This document shows, piece after piece, positions 25,851 to 34,583 of a stretch of 47,895 bases of DNA. The position numbers and the translations under genes were made by a program. Position 1 is the first letter of the stretch. Each line of letters begins with the position of its first letter. The notes under the pieces were generated by a model that did no database searches, was not told the origin of the DNA, and saw only the letters and a list, made by a program, of their open reading frames with translations. Source of the DNA: JBBKWG01 sp037968835 (GTDB lineage Bacteria; Pseudomonadota; Alphaproteobacteria; Rhodobacterales; Rhodobacteraceae); NCBI GenBank assembly GCA_037968835.1, contig JBBKWG010000181.1, positions 1 through 47,895 of the forward strand, given 5' to 3'.

Positions 25851-28140
25851 TCTTGCTGCCTTTGGTTGTCAGTTCACCTGTGGCAGCAATGTTGATTTTG
25901 CCCGATCCCTTTGCAGTGATGTCCTTACCTTCAACGGTAATATCCTTGCCGTTGACTGAAATCGTGCCGTCTTTCTTCATCACAATGACCGCCGAACCAC
26001 ATTTGATGGTGACTTGATCCTCACCTTCCAAAAGAAGTTTCGTTTTCGTCCGAAATGCAGAATCGGCTTCGGACGCATGGAACATCTTGCCGGTCACCAT
26101 GTAGGTGCCCTCGCCATCAATCCAGAAGCTCTGGTCGCCTTTCACTTTCACCTCTTCGTTTTTGTTGACGACCGTTGACTTGTTTCCGTTCACCGTGAAC
26201 GTGTCGTTTGACTGAACGTATCGCTGTTGGGAGCTTCCAACGTTCACGCTGCGATATAGGCCGACAGTCGTGGACTGAAATCCGCCGACCGAGCGAACTT
26301 CAGCTAGACCAACTTTGTCCATACGTCCTGCCGCAACCAGAATATTCTGAGCCAGTTCGACTCGCTGATTATGCAGGCCACCGATGGTTTCGGACGAGTT
26401 GCCATCCACTTGAATTGTCTCGCTGCCATGAACAGTCAGACTGCGGTCTGCGCCGACTGTCTCGGTATCGTTGACACCAATCGAGACTGTCCTGTTCATG
26501 CCGACTGCGACCGATTTGTCGTTACTGACTGTCTCCGTCCGGTCATGGCCGACATTCTGCGTCGCATCGTTACCTACGTTCTCCAAAAAATCATGCCCAA
26601 TGTTGCGCGATTCATCGTTCTTTACCAACTCATTGTGATCTTTCTCGGCTTGAAAATAGACCTCTTCAGACCCTTTCTTGTCTTCGAACCTCATTTCGTT
26701 CCAGCCACCGCCACCCGGAGATGAATTCGACTTCCAGCCCGACTGAGTGGCCGATCCCGGTAGACCGTACGGGGGCATCTGAGCTGCGTTATAAACGCGA
26801 CCAGTGATAATCGGCTGATCCGGATCGCCTTCCAGAAAATCGACAATTACTTCCTGTCCGATCCGGGGAATCTGGATGAAGCCCCAACCAGAACCGGCCC
26901 AGGGAGAGCTGACCCGGATGAAACACGAAGATTTTTCGTCATTGCCACCCAGGCGATCCCAATGGAATTGCACTTTTACACGCGAATATTCATCGGTGAA
27001 GATCTCCTCTCCGGACGGGCCGACGACCACGGCTGTCTGCGGCCCGCGCATGATGGGTTTGCAAGTTTGCCTTTCAGGTCGAAATACAACAGACGTCGGA
27101 CGCAGTTCATATTCGACAGAAAACCCATCGCCTGATCCACTGCCACTCCGATATTGAGAATCTTCCATGTCGTAAGCGGCGCTGAGCACCATGTATTCGT
27201 CGTCTTCCTCAATTCGTGGATTGCCAACGACCGCGAATTTGGCACCGGCCCACGGTCCTATTGTCGTTCCGGATGCCCGGACAAGTTGCGAGATTGCTTG
27301 CGCCTCTTCAGTGCGGACCTTAGCCAACACATCACCGCGGGCGATCTGAACATAATTGCCCGGATAGTGATAAAGCTTCCCGTCATCCAGCGAATGGCCC
27401 AATGGGTTTTCGCTTCGCACCAACAGATCGGCAGCGGGCTTGGTCAGGTCGTAATCCGTTTGGGTATAGCTGCCACTGACGGCTTTCGCGGTGCGCTGCC
27501 AGCGCAGAACGCACTCGTCTTTTTCACGCCCCGCGTCTTTGTCGGCGCGATAGGTGATCTCGCCATATTCGGGTACCGATGTCAGTTGCACCATAGCATC
27601 GGTCAGGATCATCCGGTGTTCACCATCGGCGTGTTCGAAGAAGTAGAAAATGCCTTCATGCTCAAGCAAACGCTGAATGAAATCCATGTCGGATTCGCCG
27701 TACTGAACGCAATACTCCCGCGGATCATATGTCTCCTGAAGACGCATTTCGAACTTGGCGTCGGGATAGTCGCCGAAGACCTCTTCGACAATGTCAATGA
27801 CGCTCTTGTTCTGGAAAATCCGATTATCGGTTGTTTTTGATAAGAACCAGAACCATGGGCGGACGACGGCCACATACTCGCTGCGCTCCGCACCATATTC
27901 GGTCAATCCGAATGCTTCGACATGCCCGTGAAAGAACCGTTCGCACTTTGCGCCTTCAATCTTGATATTGACCGTCTCGCCCAAAATTTCGGCGGCATTG
28001 ATGTCCATCCTCGCGCTGTTCATTACCAGATGGTAACTGAAGCACTTGCTGACTTCTTCTTTGCCCTTCATTCGCGCGAATAGTAGATCGGCCGTCCCCA
28101 AAGGCGTTTTGACGGCAATGCCTCTTTTCGCATCAGCCAT
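25837..28140 (-). CDS. vgrG: T6SS spike protein VgrG (TssI)
   Basis: A 767-residue VgrG. The gp27-like base begins with GIAVKTPLG and contains QYGESDMDFIQRLLEHEGIFYFFEH. The gp5-like OB fold holds VQFHWDR and SSPWAGSGWGFIQIPRIGQEVIVDFLEGDPDQP. From about residue 500 a long beta-helical spike has repeated short units (ETVSNDKSVAVG, RTVSIGVNDTETVG, RSLTVHGSETIQVDG), ending in a DUF2345-like tail (VIVMKKDGTISVNG). No enzymatic extension is recognisable, so cargo is probably carried by the PAAR-like protein. The ATG has AAGGAAG upstream. Confidence 0.95.
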   Translation of the reverse strand: MADAKRGIAVKTPLGTADLLFARMKGKEEVSKCFSYHLVMNSARMDINAAEILGETVNIKIEGAKCERFFHGHVEAFGLTEYGAERSEYVAVVRPWFWFLSKTTDNRIFQNKSVIDIVEEVFGDYPDAKFEMRLQETYDPREYCVQYGESDMDFIQRLLEHEGIFYFFEHADGEHRMILTDAMVQLTSVPEYGEITYRADKDAGREKDECVLRWQRTAKAVSGSYTQTDYDLTKPAADLLVRSENPLGHSLDDGKLYHYPGNYVQIARGDVLAKVRTEEAQAISQLVRASGTTIGPWAGAKFAVVGNPRIEEDDEYMVLSAAYDMEDSQYRSGSGSGDGFSVEYELRPTSVVFRPERQTCKPIMRGPQTAVVVGPSGEEIFTDEYSRVKVQFHWDRLGGNDEKSSCFIRVSSPWAGSGWGFIQIPRIGQEVIVDFLEGDPDQPIITGRVYNAAQMPPYGLPGSATQSGWKSNSSPGGGGWNEMRFEDKKGSEEVYFQAEKDHNELVKNDESRNIGHDFLENVGNDATQNVGHDRTETVSNDKSVAVGMNRTVSIGVNDTETVGADRSLTVHGSETIQVDGNSSETIGGLHNQRVELAQNILVAAGRMDKVGLAEVRSVGGFQSTTVGLYRSVNVGSSQQRYVQSNDTFTVNGNKSTVVNKNEEVKVKGDQSFWIDGEGTYMVTGKMFHASEADSAFRTKTKLLLEGEDQVTIKCGSAVIVMKKDGTISVNGKDITVEGKDITAKGSGKINIAATGELTTKGSKINQN

Positions 28141-28162
28141 GGCACTTCCTTACATTTTCGTC

Positions 28163-28192
28163 GTTGTATGCACCGGAGAAATGCACTGACAA
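28163..28192 (-). promoter_or_regulatory. Possible vgrG promoter
   Basis: On the minus strand TTGTCA (28187-28192) and TACAAC (28163-28168) are separated by 18 bases, a fair sigma-70-like pair in the 96-bp gap upstream of vgrG. The implied leader would be very short (roughly 15-20 bases) but still include the AAGGAAG ribosome site. vgrG may therefore be transcribed apart from the pppA operon. Confidence 0.3.
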
Positions 28193-28236
28193 ATCTAAGT
28201 GTATCCGATCTTTTCCACGTTGGGAAAATCCTGTTC

Positions 28237-30687
28237 TTATAGCACTGGCGGACATGTGAGACCTTTCATCAACGTTCGCACCGAGACGGGGTTGTTTGGC
28301 GCGGGAAACTCCATCTCGAAAAAAAGCCGTCCTCCGTCCGAGCGCAGGTCAACCAGCATCCGGCGTCCTTCATCGCGAATGCGTAGGCGCGCCTGATCCA
28401 GCACACGAAACATACCCCATGCCCCCTCACCGACCAACCGGGCCACCTGATCACCTTGGCGAAAAGTCACTTCGGCACCTGCATCCGGCGATTGACCAGG
28501 CCAGTTAATCGTTGCCGCATCGCCACTCGCTCGAACCGGGACAGCCGCGCCGCCAATAATCACGGTTGCCTGACCTCGTTCCGCCAGCGCCACCAATTTC
28601 ACGTCCGTGCCAAGTCTGCCGGATGCTCCAAAGAAGGCATTTGAGATCGCGCTGATGAGCTGAAAGAACTCCGCGGTTTCGGGGTTGAGCCCCGAAAGCC
28701 GGGCCTCGGGATTCCAGCGCCATCGATCGCCGGCTTTTTCGATGTTTCGGTCGGCGTGTGTCGCGAAAAAACGGGGAAGCGCGCCCTGTGGCCCCAGAAA
28801 TTCAGAGAAATCGTTCAGGCCCACCTCCTGGCCCTCGCCGAATGGATAGCGACCGTCGATGACTTGCCGGCAAAGTGGATAGACCTCTTGCTGCCAGCGC
28901 TGCGTCAGCGGATTGCCCATGGCGCTGTTGCCTGCGCCGGATTGTGCCAGCACATCCTCGGTGATTTGCACAACCAATTCTGGCGCGGCTTTCAATGCTG
29001 CAACAGTGCGCGAGGTCTCCTGAACGCTCATCAAGCGGTCCGGTCCGTCTTGATCATCAACATCAAGCGCACCAAGTGCCACGTTCAAAGACGCAAACAG
29101 CGCGGATATGTGGTCTAACCTTCCCTGCTCGACGTACTGTATGGTCGGCCCGAAGACGGTTGCGATCCGAAGTTGCATGTTGTGCGGACGTTGCCGATCT
29201 AGCCCGCCAACCTGCTCCCAGACCTGCCGGAACAGCGGATCCAACGGCGATGATCGCTGCGCCAATGCGCCAGAGATGCTGAGCGCACTTGTCCGATCTG
29301 AAAACGGACGCACGCGAAGATCCGAGAGCCACGCTTTCCAGTGAGCGAGTGTTTCGGCCTGCAGGATATTCAACAGCACATCGGGCGCGCTATTGTCCTG
29401 CGCTGTTGCCGTCTGCAAGAGACCGGGCGCGACAGTGCGTGCGCGTTGAACCGCCGTGCCGACGCCGATTGCGCGCGCGTGGTTCCATCCGTCGATTGTG
29501 TAAAGCCCGCTCATTCCCGCCCCGAGAGGTGCTCCACTGCGGCGCACGAAGATAGTTTCGATCCCCCGCACGGCATCATCTGGTTGCCAATCCGGAAGTT
29601 CGGCGACCGCCTCGGAACGTTGCAACTCAAGCCAGGCGCGCTCGGCCTCGCTCGTTTCTGCGGCAAAGACCCGGGCCTGATGCTCGAGATCGGGATCAGG
29701 GTTGGGAAAGGCTGCTTCGGGGCCCGCTAATACATTCGCGTGACGCGCCAGTTCTCCAAGTTCCAGTGCGCCCGCGCGATCGTCCAGCCAACCGACAACA
29801 TATGCGGGTGACCATTCGGTCTGGCCTGCCATGATCGACCAGACGCGAAGGGCGTCGTATAGCACAATGCTGTCGCCTTCAGTCGCCAGCGTTTCGTCAA
29901 TTGCCGAAGCGATAACGTCTGGAAGATATTTATTGACCTCGGCACGGTAAGCGGAGGCGGCCATGTCTGCGCTATCGTTAAATGGTAGATTGATGACGCC
30001 AGCCAGTGGAGCGGACGCGGCCGTTTTAGACACGCGCGCTACCGAACCGGCCAGTCTGGTCAGTCTATCACTTAGCGAGGCGATATCATCCGCCGCCGGA
30101 AGGCGCGCGACCTCTTCTTCAAAGGCCGACAGACTGTCTGAGTGAAACCGGTAGTCGAGATATGCTGCGTAACCAACAAGCGTGACCGCAAGCAAGACGA
30201 CATAAGCCCCGATCCAGACGGCCGGGCGCCGCAATGGGCCTGTGCGGATGCGACGCTTTCCCTCCAGCCGTTGAAGCATACTCTGAAGAAATTCCGCCAG
30301 GCCGGTATAGTCTTTCCCGGCCGTCTTTGCCGTGTCCGCGTAGTGACGAATGTCGTCGACTGAAATATCACGTCCGTCAAACAGTCGTGTCTGCGCGGCA
30401 GCGATCCACGCACTGATGGGCAACCCACGTTGCGCGCGGGCAGTTTGATCGACCAGCACCGCCAACGAATAGGCCGCCGGCCGAACTGCCGGGTCCGGCG
30501 CACCTTCGAGCGAAATCTTAACTCGAAAGGCCGACAAAAGCCGCTCGGCGCGTTCGGCGAGCGTGCGTGGCCCATCGCGGACCATATCAGGAAAATGATC
30601 AACGAAATCGAAAAGATCGCGGGCTGAGCGCAAATACAGCTCCGCCGAGGCCCCCCGAGAGCCAGTCCCGCTTTTGGCGGGGTTCAT
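28237..30687 (-). CDS. DotU-like/IcmF-like fusion: second, NTPase-less TssM paralogue
   Basis: An 816-residue protein. Residues ~10-145 form a helical domain resembling a degenerate DotU/TssL cytoplasmic domain (AERLLSAFRVKIS, PAAYSLAVLVDQTAR). One membrane helix follows at about 165-185. The remainder aligns by eye with the periplasmic half of the TssM at 21822-25361: CRQ..DGRYPF with DF..FLGP, INWPGQS, EGAWGMFRVLDQA, and a final NP...LMKGLTCP, matching GRYPF, WPGPDG, GGWALLRLL and GFRCP there. No Walker A is present. It may replace or cap TssM in a variant membrane complex. Its start overlaps the M15 peptidase stop (ATGA). The DotU assignment is weaker than the IcmF one. Confidence 0.8.
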   Translation of the reverse strand: MNPAKSGTGSRGASAELYLRSARDLFDFVDHFPDMVRDGPRTLAERAERLLSAFRVKISLEGAPDPAVRPAAYSLAVLVDQTARAQRGLPISAWIAAAQTRLFDGRDISVDDIRHYADTAKTAGKDYTGLAEFLQSMLQRLEGKRRIRTGPLRRPAVWIGAYVVLLAVTLVGYAAYLDYRFHSDSLSAFEEEVARLPAADDIASLSDRLTRLAGSVARVSKTAASAPLAGVINLPFNDSADMAASAYRAEVNKYLPDVIASAIDETLATEGDSIVLYDALRVWSIMAGQTEWSPAYVVGWLDDRAGALELGELARHANVLAGPEAAFPNPDPDLEHQARVFAAETSEAERAWLELQRSEAVAELPDWQPDDAVRGIETIFVRRSGAPLGAGMSGLYTIDGWNHARAIGVGTAVQRARTVAPGLLQTATAQDNSAPDVLLNILQAETLAHWKAWLSDLRVRPFSDRTSALSISGALAQRSSPLDPLFRQVWEQVGGLDRQRPHNMQLRIATVFGPTIQYVEQGRLDHISALFASLNVALGALDVDDQDGPDRLMSVQETSRTVAALKAAPELVVQITEDVLAQSGAGNSAMGNPLTQRWQQEVYPLCRQVIDGRYPFGEGQEVGLNDFSEFLGPQGALPRFFATHADRNIEKAGDRWRWNPEARLSGLNPETAEFFQLISAISNAFFGASGRLGTDVKLVALAERGQATVIIGGAAVPVRASGDAATINWPGQSPDAGAEVTFRQGDQVARLVGEGAWGMFRVLDQARLRIRDEGRRMLVDLRSDGGRLFFEMEFPAPNNPVSVRTLMKGLTCPPVL

Positions 30688-31544
30688 AGGCTACCTTCGG
30701 TGGCCCATCGGCGCAGGGCTTCAACACTGACTTCAAAATGCATGGAATCCTCGCGGCTGTACGTCGCGCCCCAATACCAACCCTCGTCGTTGAAAAGCTC
30801 GGCCAATATCAACAAACCGAACTGCGTGCCGCCGTCGGCAAAACTGTCCAGCCGGTCTTCAAGCTTCAAATCAATTGCCGTGCCCCAGGAGTGGTTCGAG
30901 ATCGAGGAATTCGAGCCCCGGATCAACCGCGCACAAAGCCCCCCGGCGGTGCCGACGGCGTCATAAATGTCCGGCTCACTTTCCTTCAACCGCGCCATGA
31001 TCCGTTCAAGAGATTCCAGCGCCGGACGTATCATCGTGGCCCGAATTGGGCCGACCTGCCGAGTCTCCAGCAGCGACATCAGCTTGGCTTGGGTCACCGG
31101 TTGGCAATTTTCCGAGAACGTGCTGCGCGGGCGTCCCAAAAATTCCAGCATCACGCGATTTCCAGGCTGAGTGAGCCCCTTGTTGAATCGGGATGCCGCC
31201 AGTTTCATGACCTCGGTCAGCTCTTCGGTCTCGGGATGATCGCCGATTTCGTCGATGTTCGGCGTTACCGGTGTGCTGTCGGGCGCAGCCGTGGGACGTT
31301 GACTGGCCAGCAAGGCCATGCCCTCGGTGACGCGCGCAATATCCCCCCGGACTGTACGCAATTCTTCTTTCAGACGGGCAATTTCGTCTCTCATCCCCTC
31401 AACCTGCGCCTCAGCGCGTTCCATACGCAATTCGGTATCGCCCTCTGCTGTCTTCAGAACTGCACCGACCAAGGCAAAACTGATGCTCGCCACTATGAGG
31501 CCAATGGCAATGATGATCGGACCGATCAGCGTGCCCTGCCTCAT
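30684..31544 (-). CDS. Membrane-anchored M15-family (VanY/DacY-like) peptidoglycan peptidase
   Basis: A 286-residue protein with an N-terminal membrane helix (about 6-30), a coiled coil (about 36-80) and a C-terminal M15 peptidase domain. The zinc-site motifs are intact: SNHSWGTAIDL (His218, Asp225) and EDSMHFE (His269). M15 enzymes cleave D-Ala-containing or other peptidoglycan stem peptides. The enzyme is tethered facing the periplasm, so it is more likely to open the cell's own wall for the T6SS membrane complex than to act as secreted toxin. It sits three bases after pppA and overlaps the DotU/IcmF fusion by four bases. Confidence 0.82.
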   Translation of the reverse strand: MRQGTLIGPIIIAIGLIVASISFALVGAVLKTAEGDTELRMERAEAQVEGMRDEIARLKEELRTVRGDIARVTEGMALLASQRPTAAPDSTPVTPNIDEIGDHPETEELTEVMKLAASRFNKGLTQPGNRVMLEFLGRPRSTFSENCQPVTQAKLMSLLETRQVGPIRATMIRPALESLERIMARLKESEPDIYDAVGTAGGLCARLIRGSNSSISNHSWGTAIDLKLEDRLDSFADGGTQFGLLILAELFNDEGWYWGATYSREDSMHFEVSVEALRRWATEGSL

Positions 31545-31547
31545 TGT

Positions 31548-32303
31548 TCAGACTTCCACGATGAAGACGACGACAACCGAGATATTGTCAGGCGCCCCCC
31601 GATCGAGCGCGGCAGTGACCAATTTTTTGCAAGCATCGTCTGGGTTGTCAGCGCTGGTCAGTAGCGAAGCTATCAGCTGATCACTGACGCAGGCGGTCAA
31701 CCCGTCAGTGCACAACAAGATGCGATCGCCCGCAACGAAGGGCACTTCGATCATGTCTACGTCAAGCGAGTCCGAACTACCTACGGCGCGGGTGATCACA
31801 TTGGCTTCGATATGCGACTTGGCCTGATCGGTTCTGATGACACCCTGATCGACCAGTTCCTGAACAACCGTGTGATCACGCGTAAGCATCCGTAAGGAAC
31901 CGCTGCGCAAAAGATAAGCCCGACTGTCGCCGACCCAGGCGATATGGCCAATCGCGCGATCCACAATCATTACAGTCACAGTCGAGCCAATAGTGCCGCC
32001 GCCGTATTCAAGTGCTTTTGCGTGAATTTTGGTGTTCGCCTGTTGCAGAAGATTGACCAGAATTGCGCAATGGTCACCGACGTCGGGTGCCTGAACCAGA
32101 GAATCGATCACGATGTCAGAGGCAACATCACCATATCCGTGCCCGCCCATACCGTCAGCGACTGCCCAGAGAGCACCAGCGGGATCGGTCAGTATAGAAT
32201 CCTCATTCCGTTCGCGCACCAACCCTACGTGTGTCAGTCCCGCGCCCACACTTACCGGAGGCACGCGCGGTCGCAACGGAACAAGGGTTGTCGGGGCGGT
32301 CAT
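31548..32303 (-). CDS. pppA: T6SS PP2C-type phosphatase PppA
   Basis: A 251-residue PPM/PP2C phosphatase with the metal-binding motifs in order: RERNEDS, ADGMGGH, WVGDSRAYLLRSG, LLCTDGLT and APDNISVVVV. It reverses PpkA phosphorylation of the FHA protein and so resets T6SS. There is no TagF fusion; tagF is separate at 25362. It starts with ATG at 32303 with a poor ribosome site, and is divergent from the OmpA-family gene across a 148-bp region that contains a perfect palindrome. Confidence 0.9.
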   Translation of the reverse strand: MTAPTTLVPLRPRVPPVSVGAGLTHVGLVRERNEDSILTDPAGALWAVADGMGGHGYGDVASDIVIDSLVQAPDVGDHCAILVNLLQQANTKIHAKALEYGGGTIGSTVTVMIVDRAIGHIAWVGDSRAYLLRSGSLRMLTRDHTVVQELVDQGVIRTDQAKSHIEANVITRAVGSSDSLDVDMIEVPFVAGDRILLCTDGLTACVSDQLIASLLTSADNPDDACKKLVTAALDRGAPDNISVVVVFIVEV

Positions 32304-32385
32304 CGTGCGACGGGTCGCGTCTGTAAATCGTTCATGCCTGCGCCTAATGTTGCAACAATGAATTCGCCCGACCGGTCCAGATTAC

Positions 32386-32414
32386 TTGTAATATTCTCGA
32401 GAATACCGTAAATT
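32386..32414 (+). promoter_or_regulatory. Predicted promoter with 14-bp perfect palindrome in its spacer (candidate operator)
   Basis: TTGTAA (32386-32391) and TAAATT (32409-32414) are 17 bases apart and face the OmpA-family gene. The spacer contains the perfect palindrome TATTCTCGAGAATA (32392-32405). On the other strand TTTACG and TACAAG flank the same palindrome at about 16 bases, so a divergent pppA promoter may share it. A dimeric regulator bound there could block both directions. The regulator is unknown. Confidence 0.45.
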
Positions 32415-32451
32415 TCCATATGATTTAACCCTTTTTTGGAGGGCAGTTTCC

Positions 32452-33084
32452 TTGAGCAATATCTCAAAAATCGCTTCCACCTTCCTCGCGATCTGCGTCG
32501 CGCCGATTGCGATGGCGCAGGACCTTTCGGATGAAGAACTATTGAGCCGCTTTCTGAACCAGCGCGATGTTTTCAAGTCTGTCGAAGGCGCCGATATGGG
32601 ACAAACCCGAAGTCTCACCACGCGCGGTCTGAAGCTGGTGACGGTGGACGATGCGACGGCGACGAGTGCCAAGGAGACAACCGGTGTTGCGGTGAACAGC
32701 ACGCCGGCAGATCAAAACAAACCACTGGTTATCGGCGTTCTTGAGCCCGAGCTTCAGGTCAATCTTCGGATCAGTTTCGGCTTCGACAGCGCGGCGATTG
32801 CAACGTCCGAAAAGCCGAAACTAACACAAATGTGCAACGTCATGAAATCTAGCGATATAAAGCTATTTCGCGTCATAGGTCACACTGACAGTTCGGGTAG
32901 CGACGCATACAATGAACGTCTGTCGGTGCTCCGCGCCGAGGAAGTTGCGCGCTTCCTCGTCGACGATTGCGGCATGGCACCTACCCGACTAGAGACAATC
33001 GGTCTCGGCGAGCGGTTTCTGTTTGACGCCAATGATCCCGACGCCGAGGAAAACCGGCGAGTCGAGTTTCAGGCGATCAGCTAA
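32452..33084 (+). CDS. OmpA-family peptidoglycan-binding protein
   Basis: A 210-residue exported protein. The signal peptide ends near Ala22 (AMA|QD). The C-terminal OmpA-like domain has SFGFDSAAIAT, RVIGHTDSSGSDAYNERLS, RAEEVARFLV and EENRRVEF. The start is TTG at 32452, supported by GGAGGG eight bases upstream. There is no lipobox or beta-barrel, so it should be soluble in the periplasm or bound to the wall. It is the only plus-strand gene between two minus-strand T6SS accessory operons and overlaps the TonB-like gene tail-to-tail by four bases (CTAA). It may act as a wall anchor for the accessory complex. Confidence 0.82.
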   Translation: MSNISKIASTFLAICVAPIAMAQDLSDEELLSRFLNQRDVFKSVEGADMGQTRSLTTRGLKLVTVDDATATSAKETTGVAVNSTPADQNKPLVIGVLEPELQVNLRISFGFDSAAIATSEKPKLTQMCNVMKSSDIKLFRVIGHTDSSGSDAYNERLSVLRAEEVARFLVDDCGMAPTRLETIGLGERFLFDANDPDAEENRRVEFQAIS

Positions 33085-34583
33085 GGTGATGTGGCAACGA
33101 ACAGATAGACCCACTCGGCTTTGAAATCCGCGGCGGTGCGCTCATATTTGGCAACCTGCTCTGCTAGATCGACAAGATAGTCGGCGGCCGACTCTTCTTG
33201 TTCGCGCGGTTTGTCAAACAGCGGAACTGAGGATACCATCGCAACTGCAACATCTTGACCGAACGGCGGCGCGACGACCAGGTTGATGCGCCCGGCAGCA
33301 AGGTCGTTTAATGCGCCTCCCCCGAACGTCACGATTGCCTTGGCGGCAAGCTTCTCGAGCGGAACTGAATCGCTGGGTGTCAGATGCAGAACGCGGCCGG
33401 ACGTGTCGTAGTAGTCAATATAAAGCCAGCCGTCATAGTCCGCCCCGGCCAGATCCAGCCGGATCTGGTTGCCGTTCCGATAATTGTATTCGCGCGCAAA
33501 CGCCGCTTCGCCAATCAGCTTTGGGTCGGTAAACTGCTCCACCGACTGGGATAGTCCGGCTCGCTCTAGTCCACTTAACACTCCACATTGCGGGCGAGGC
33601 AAATGTAGCAGCGCATTAGTGACTGGTAGGTTGCCATTCAGTGCACGTTCCACTTGACCGGTCAACGCTTTCGCATCGTCCGCACTAGGCACGTGGCCGT
33701 GAATTTCCAATGAGCCGGTTTCAGGATCAAATGAAGTAAAGACACGTGCGCATGGGACTGACGAAAGCGCGGCTGCAACGGCGTCGCGAAGCGATGTGCC
33801 CATAGTGCCCGGCGCGATGTTCGTCATGGCAAACGCTGCCTGACGAAGATCTTCTGTCACCGGGGCTGAGACACCTCCACTCCAGGCGAGTGTCGCGTCC
33901 AAATGAGCCCCCTCGGCAGGTTCCTGACGAGCAATTTCAAGGGTCATTTCAAGTGGATCGAGCGCTGTCTCATGGGGCAATTGAAGCGGCACGGGACTAC
34001 TATTCAAGTTTGTTCGCGTCGCAAGTGATTGTTCGTCTCTCACATTCAGGTTTACGCGCACATTCTTTGGCGTTCGCGAGGCCAAACGTGCACCGGTCAG
34101 GGCTGTGGCTTTGGGGCGGTCTGACTTTACATCTACTCGCGTCGCAAGCTCCGAACGAGCAGTGGATTCCGACAGAAGTATTGCTGTGTTTGGGGCTGAT
34201 AGGAGCGGATTGGCAGAAACGATTACCGACGCGAAGACTTCTGCCAAAGCATTTGATTGATTGCTGAGAGAATCCGACATCGGTCGGGCTGGAGGTATCG
34301 CAACGGACTGCGCAACGACCGACACAGCACCCACTGAAGGCACAAAACCCGCAGCTATACCCGATGAATCTGACGCCGTTTCACCTACGGTCTCGGTCTC
34401 AGGCTCATGGGCTTGAACGTTTTCACGGCGGACTTCGTGCGTTGCGACCGCGAACGTTGCCTCGACAACTGATTGAGTTGGCAAAGAGCGGGGTTCGACG
34501 ATGAAAACGTAAAGACCGATGATAACGGCGTGGCCGCCCAAAGCTGCAGTAAACGACGACGTCCAGAGGACCGCGGGCTTCAT
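33081..34583 (-). CDS. TonB/TolA-like transmembrane protein with BON-like and DUF4384-like domains
   Basis: A 500-residue protein. It has a single N-terminal membrane helix (about 9-30, SFTAALGGHAVIIGLYVFIV), a long disordered periplasmic stretch, a Cys-bounded BON-like segment (GSLEIHGHVPSADDAKAL) and a C-terminal DUF4384-like domain (YDGWLYIDYYDTSG, AMVSSVPLFD). The layout and its position after exbB-exbD-exbD match a TonB/TolA energy-transfer arm, but the C-terminus is not a TonB domain. Its last two domains resemble the periplasmic part of PpkA. It overlaps the second exbD by four bases (ATGA). Confidence 0.7.
   Translation of the reverse strand: MKPAVLWTSSFTAALGGHAVIIGLYVFIVEPRSLPTQSVVEATFAVATHEVRRENVQAHEPETETVGETASDSSGIAAGFVPSVGAVSVVAQSVAIPPARPMSDSLSNQSNALAEVFASVIVSANPLLSAPNTAILLSESTARSELATRVDVKSDRPKATALTGARLASRTPKNVRVNLNVRDEQSLATRTNLNSSPVPLQLPHETALDPLEMTLEIARQEPAEGAHLDATLAWSGGVSAPVTEDLRQAAFAMTNIAPGTMGTSLRDAVAAALSSVPCARVFTSFDPETGSLEIHGHVPSADDAKALTGQVERALNGNLPVTNALLHLPRPQCGVLSGLERAGLSQSVEQFTDPKLIGEAAFAREYNYRNGNQIRLDLAGADYDGWLYIDYYDTSGRVLHLTPSDSVPLEKLAAKAIVTFGGGALNDLAAGRINLVVAPPFGQDVAVAMVSSVPLFDKPREQEESAADYLVDLAEQVAKYERTAADFKAEWVYLFVATSP

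Noticed and set aside
25980..26600. Repetitive region in vgrG as a possible CRISPR or nucleotide repeat array
   Set aside because: The repetition is at protein level (beta-helix units) with variable spacing and no identical nucleotide repeats.
30738..31664. 308-codon open frame antisense to the M15 peptidase and pppA
   Set aside because: Both opposite-strand genes have intact catalytic motifs; this frame has none.
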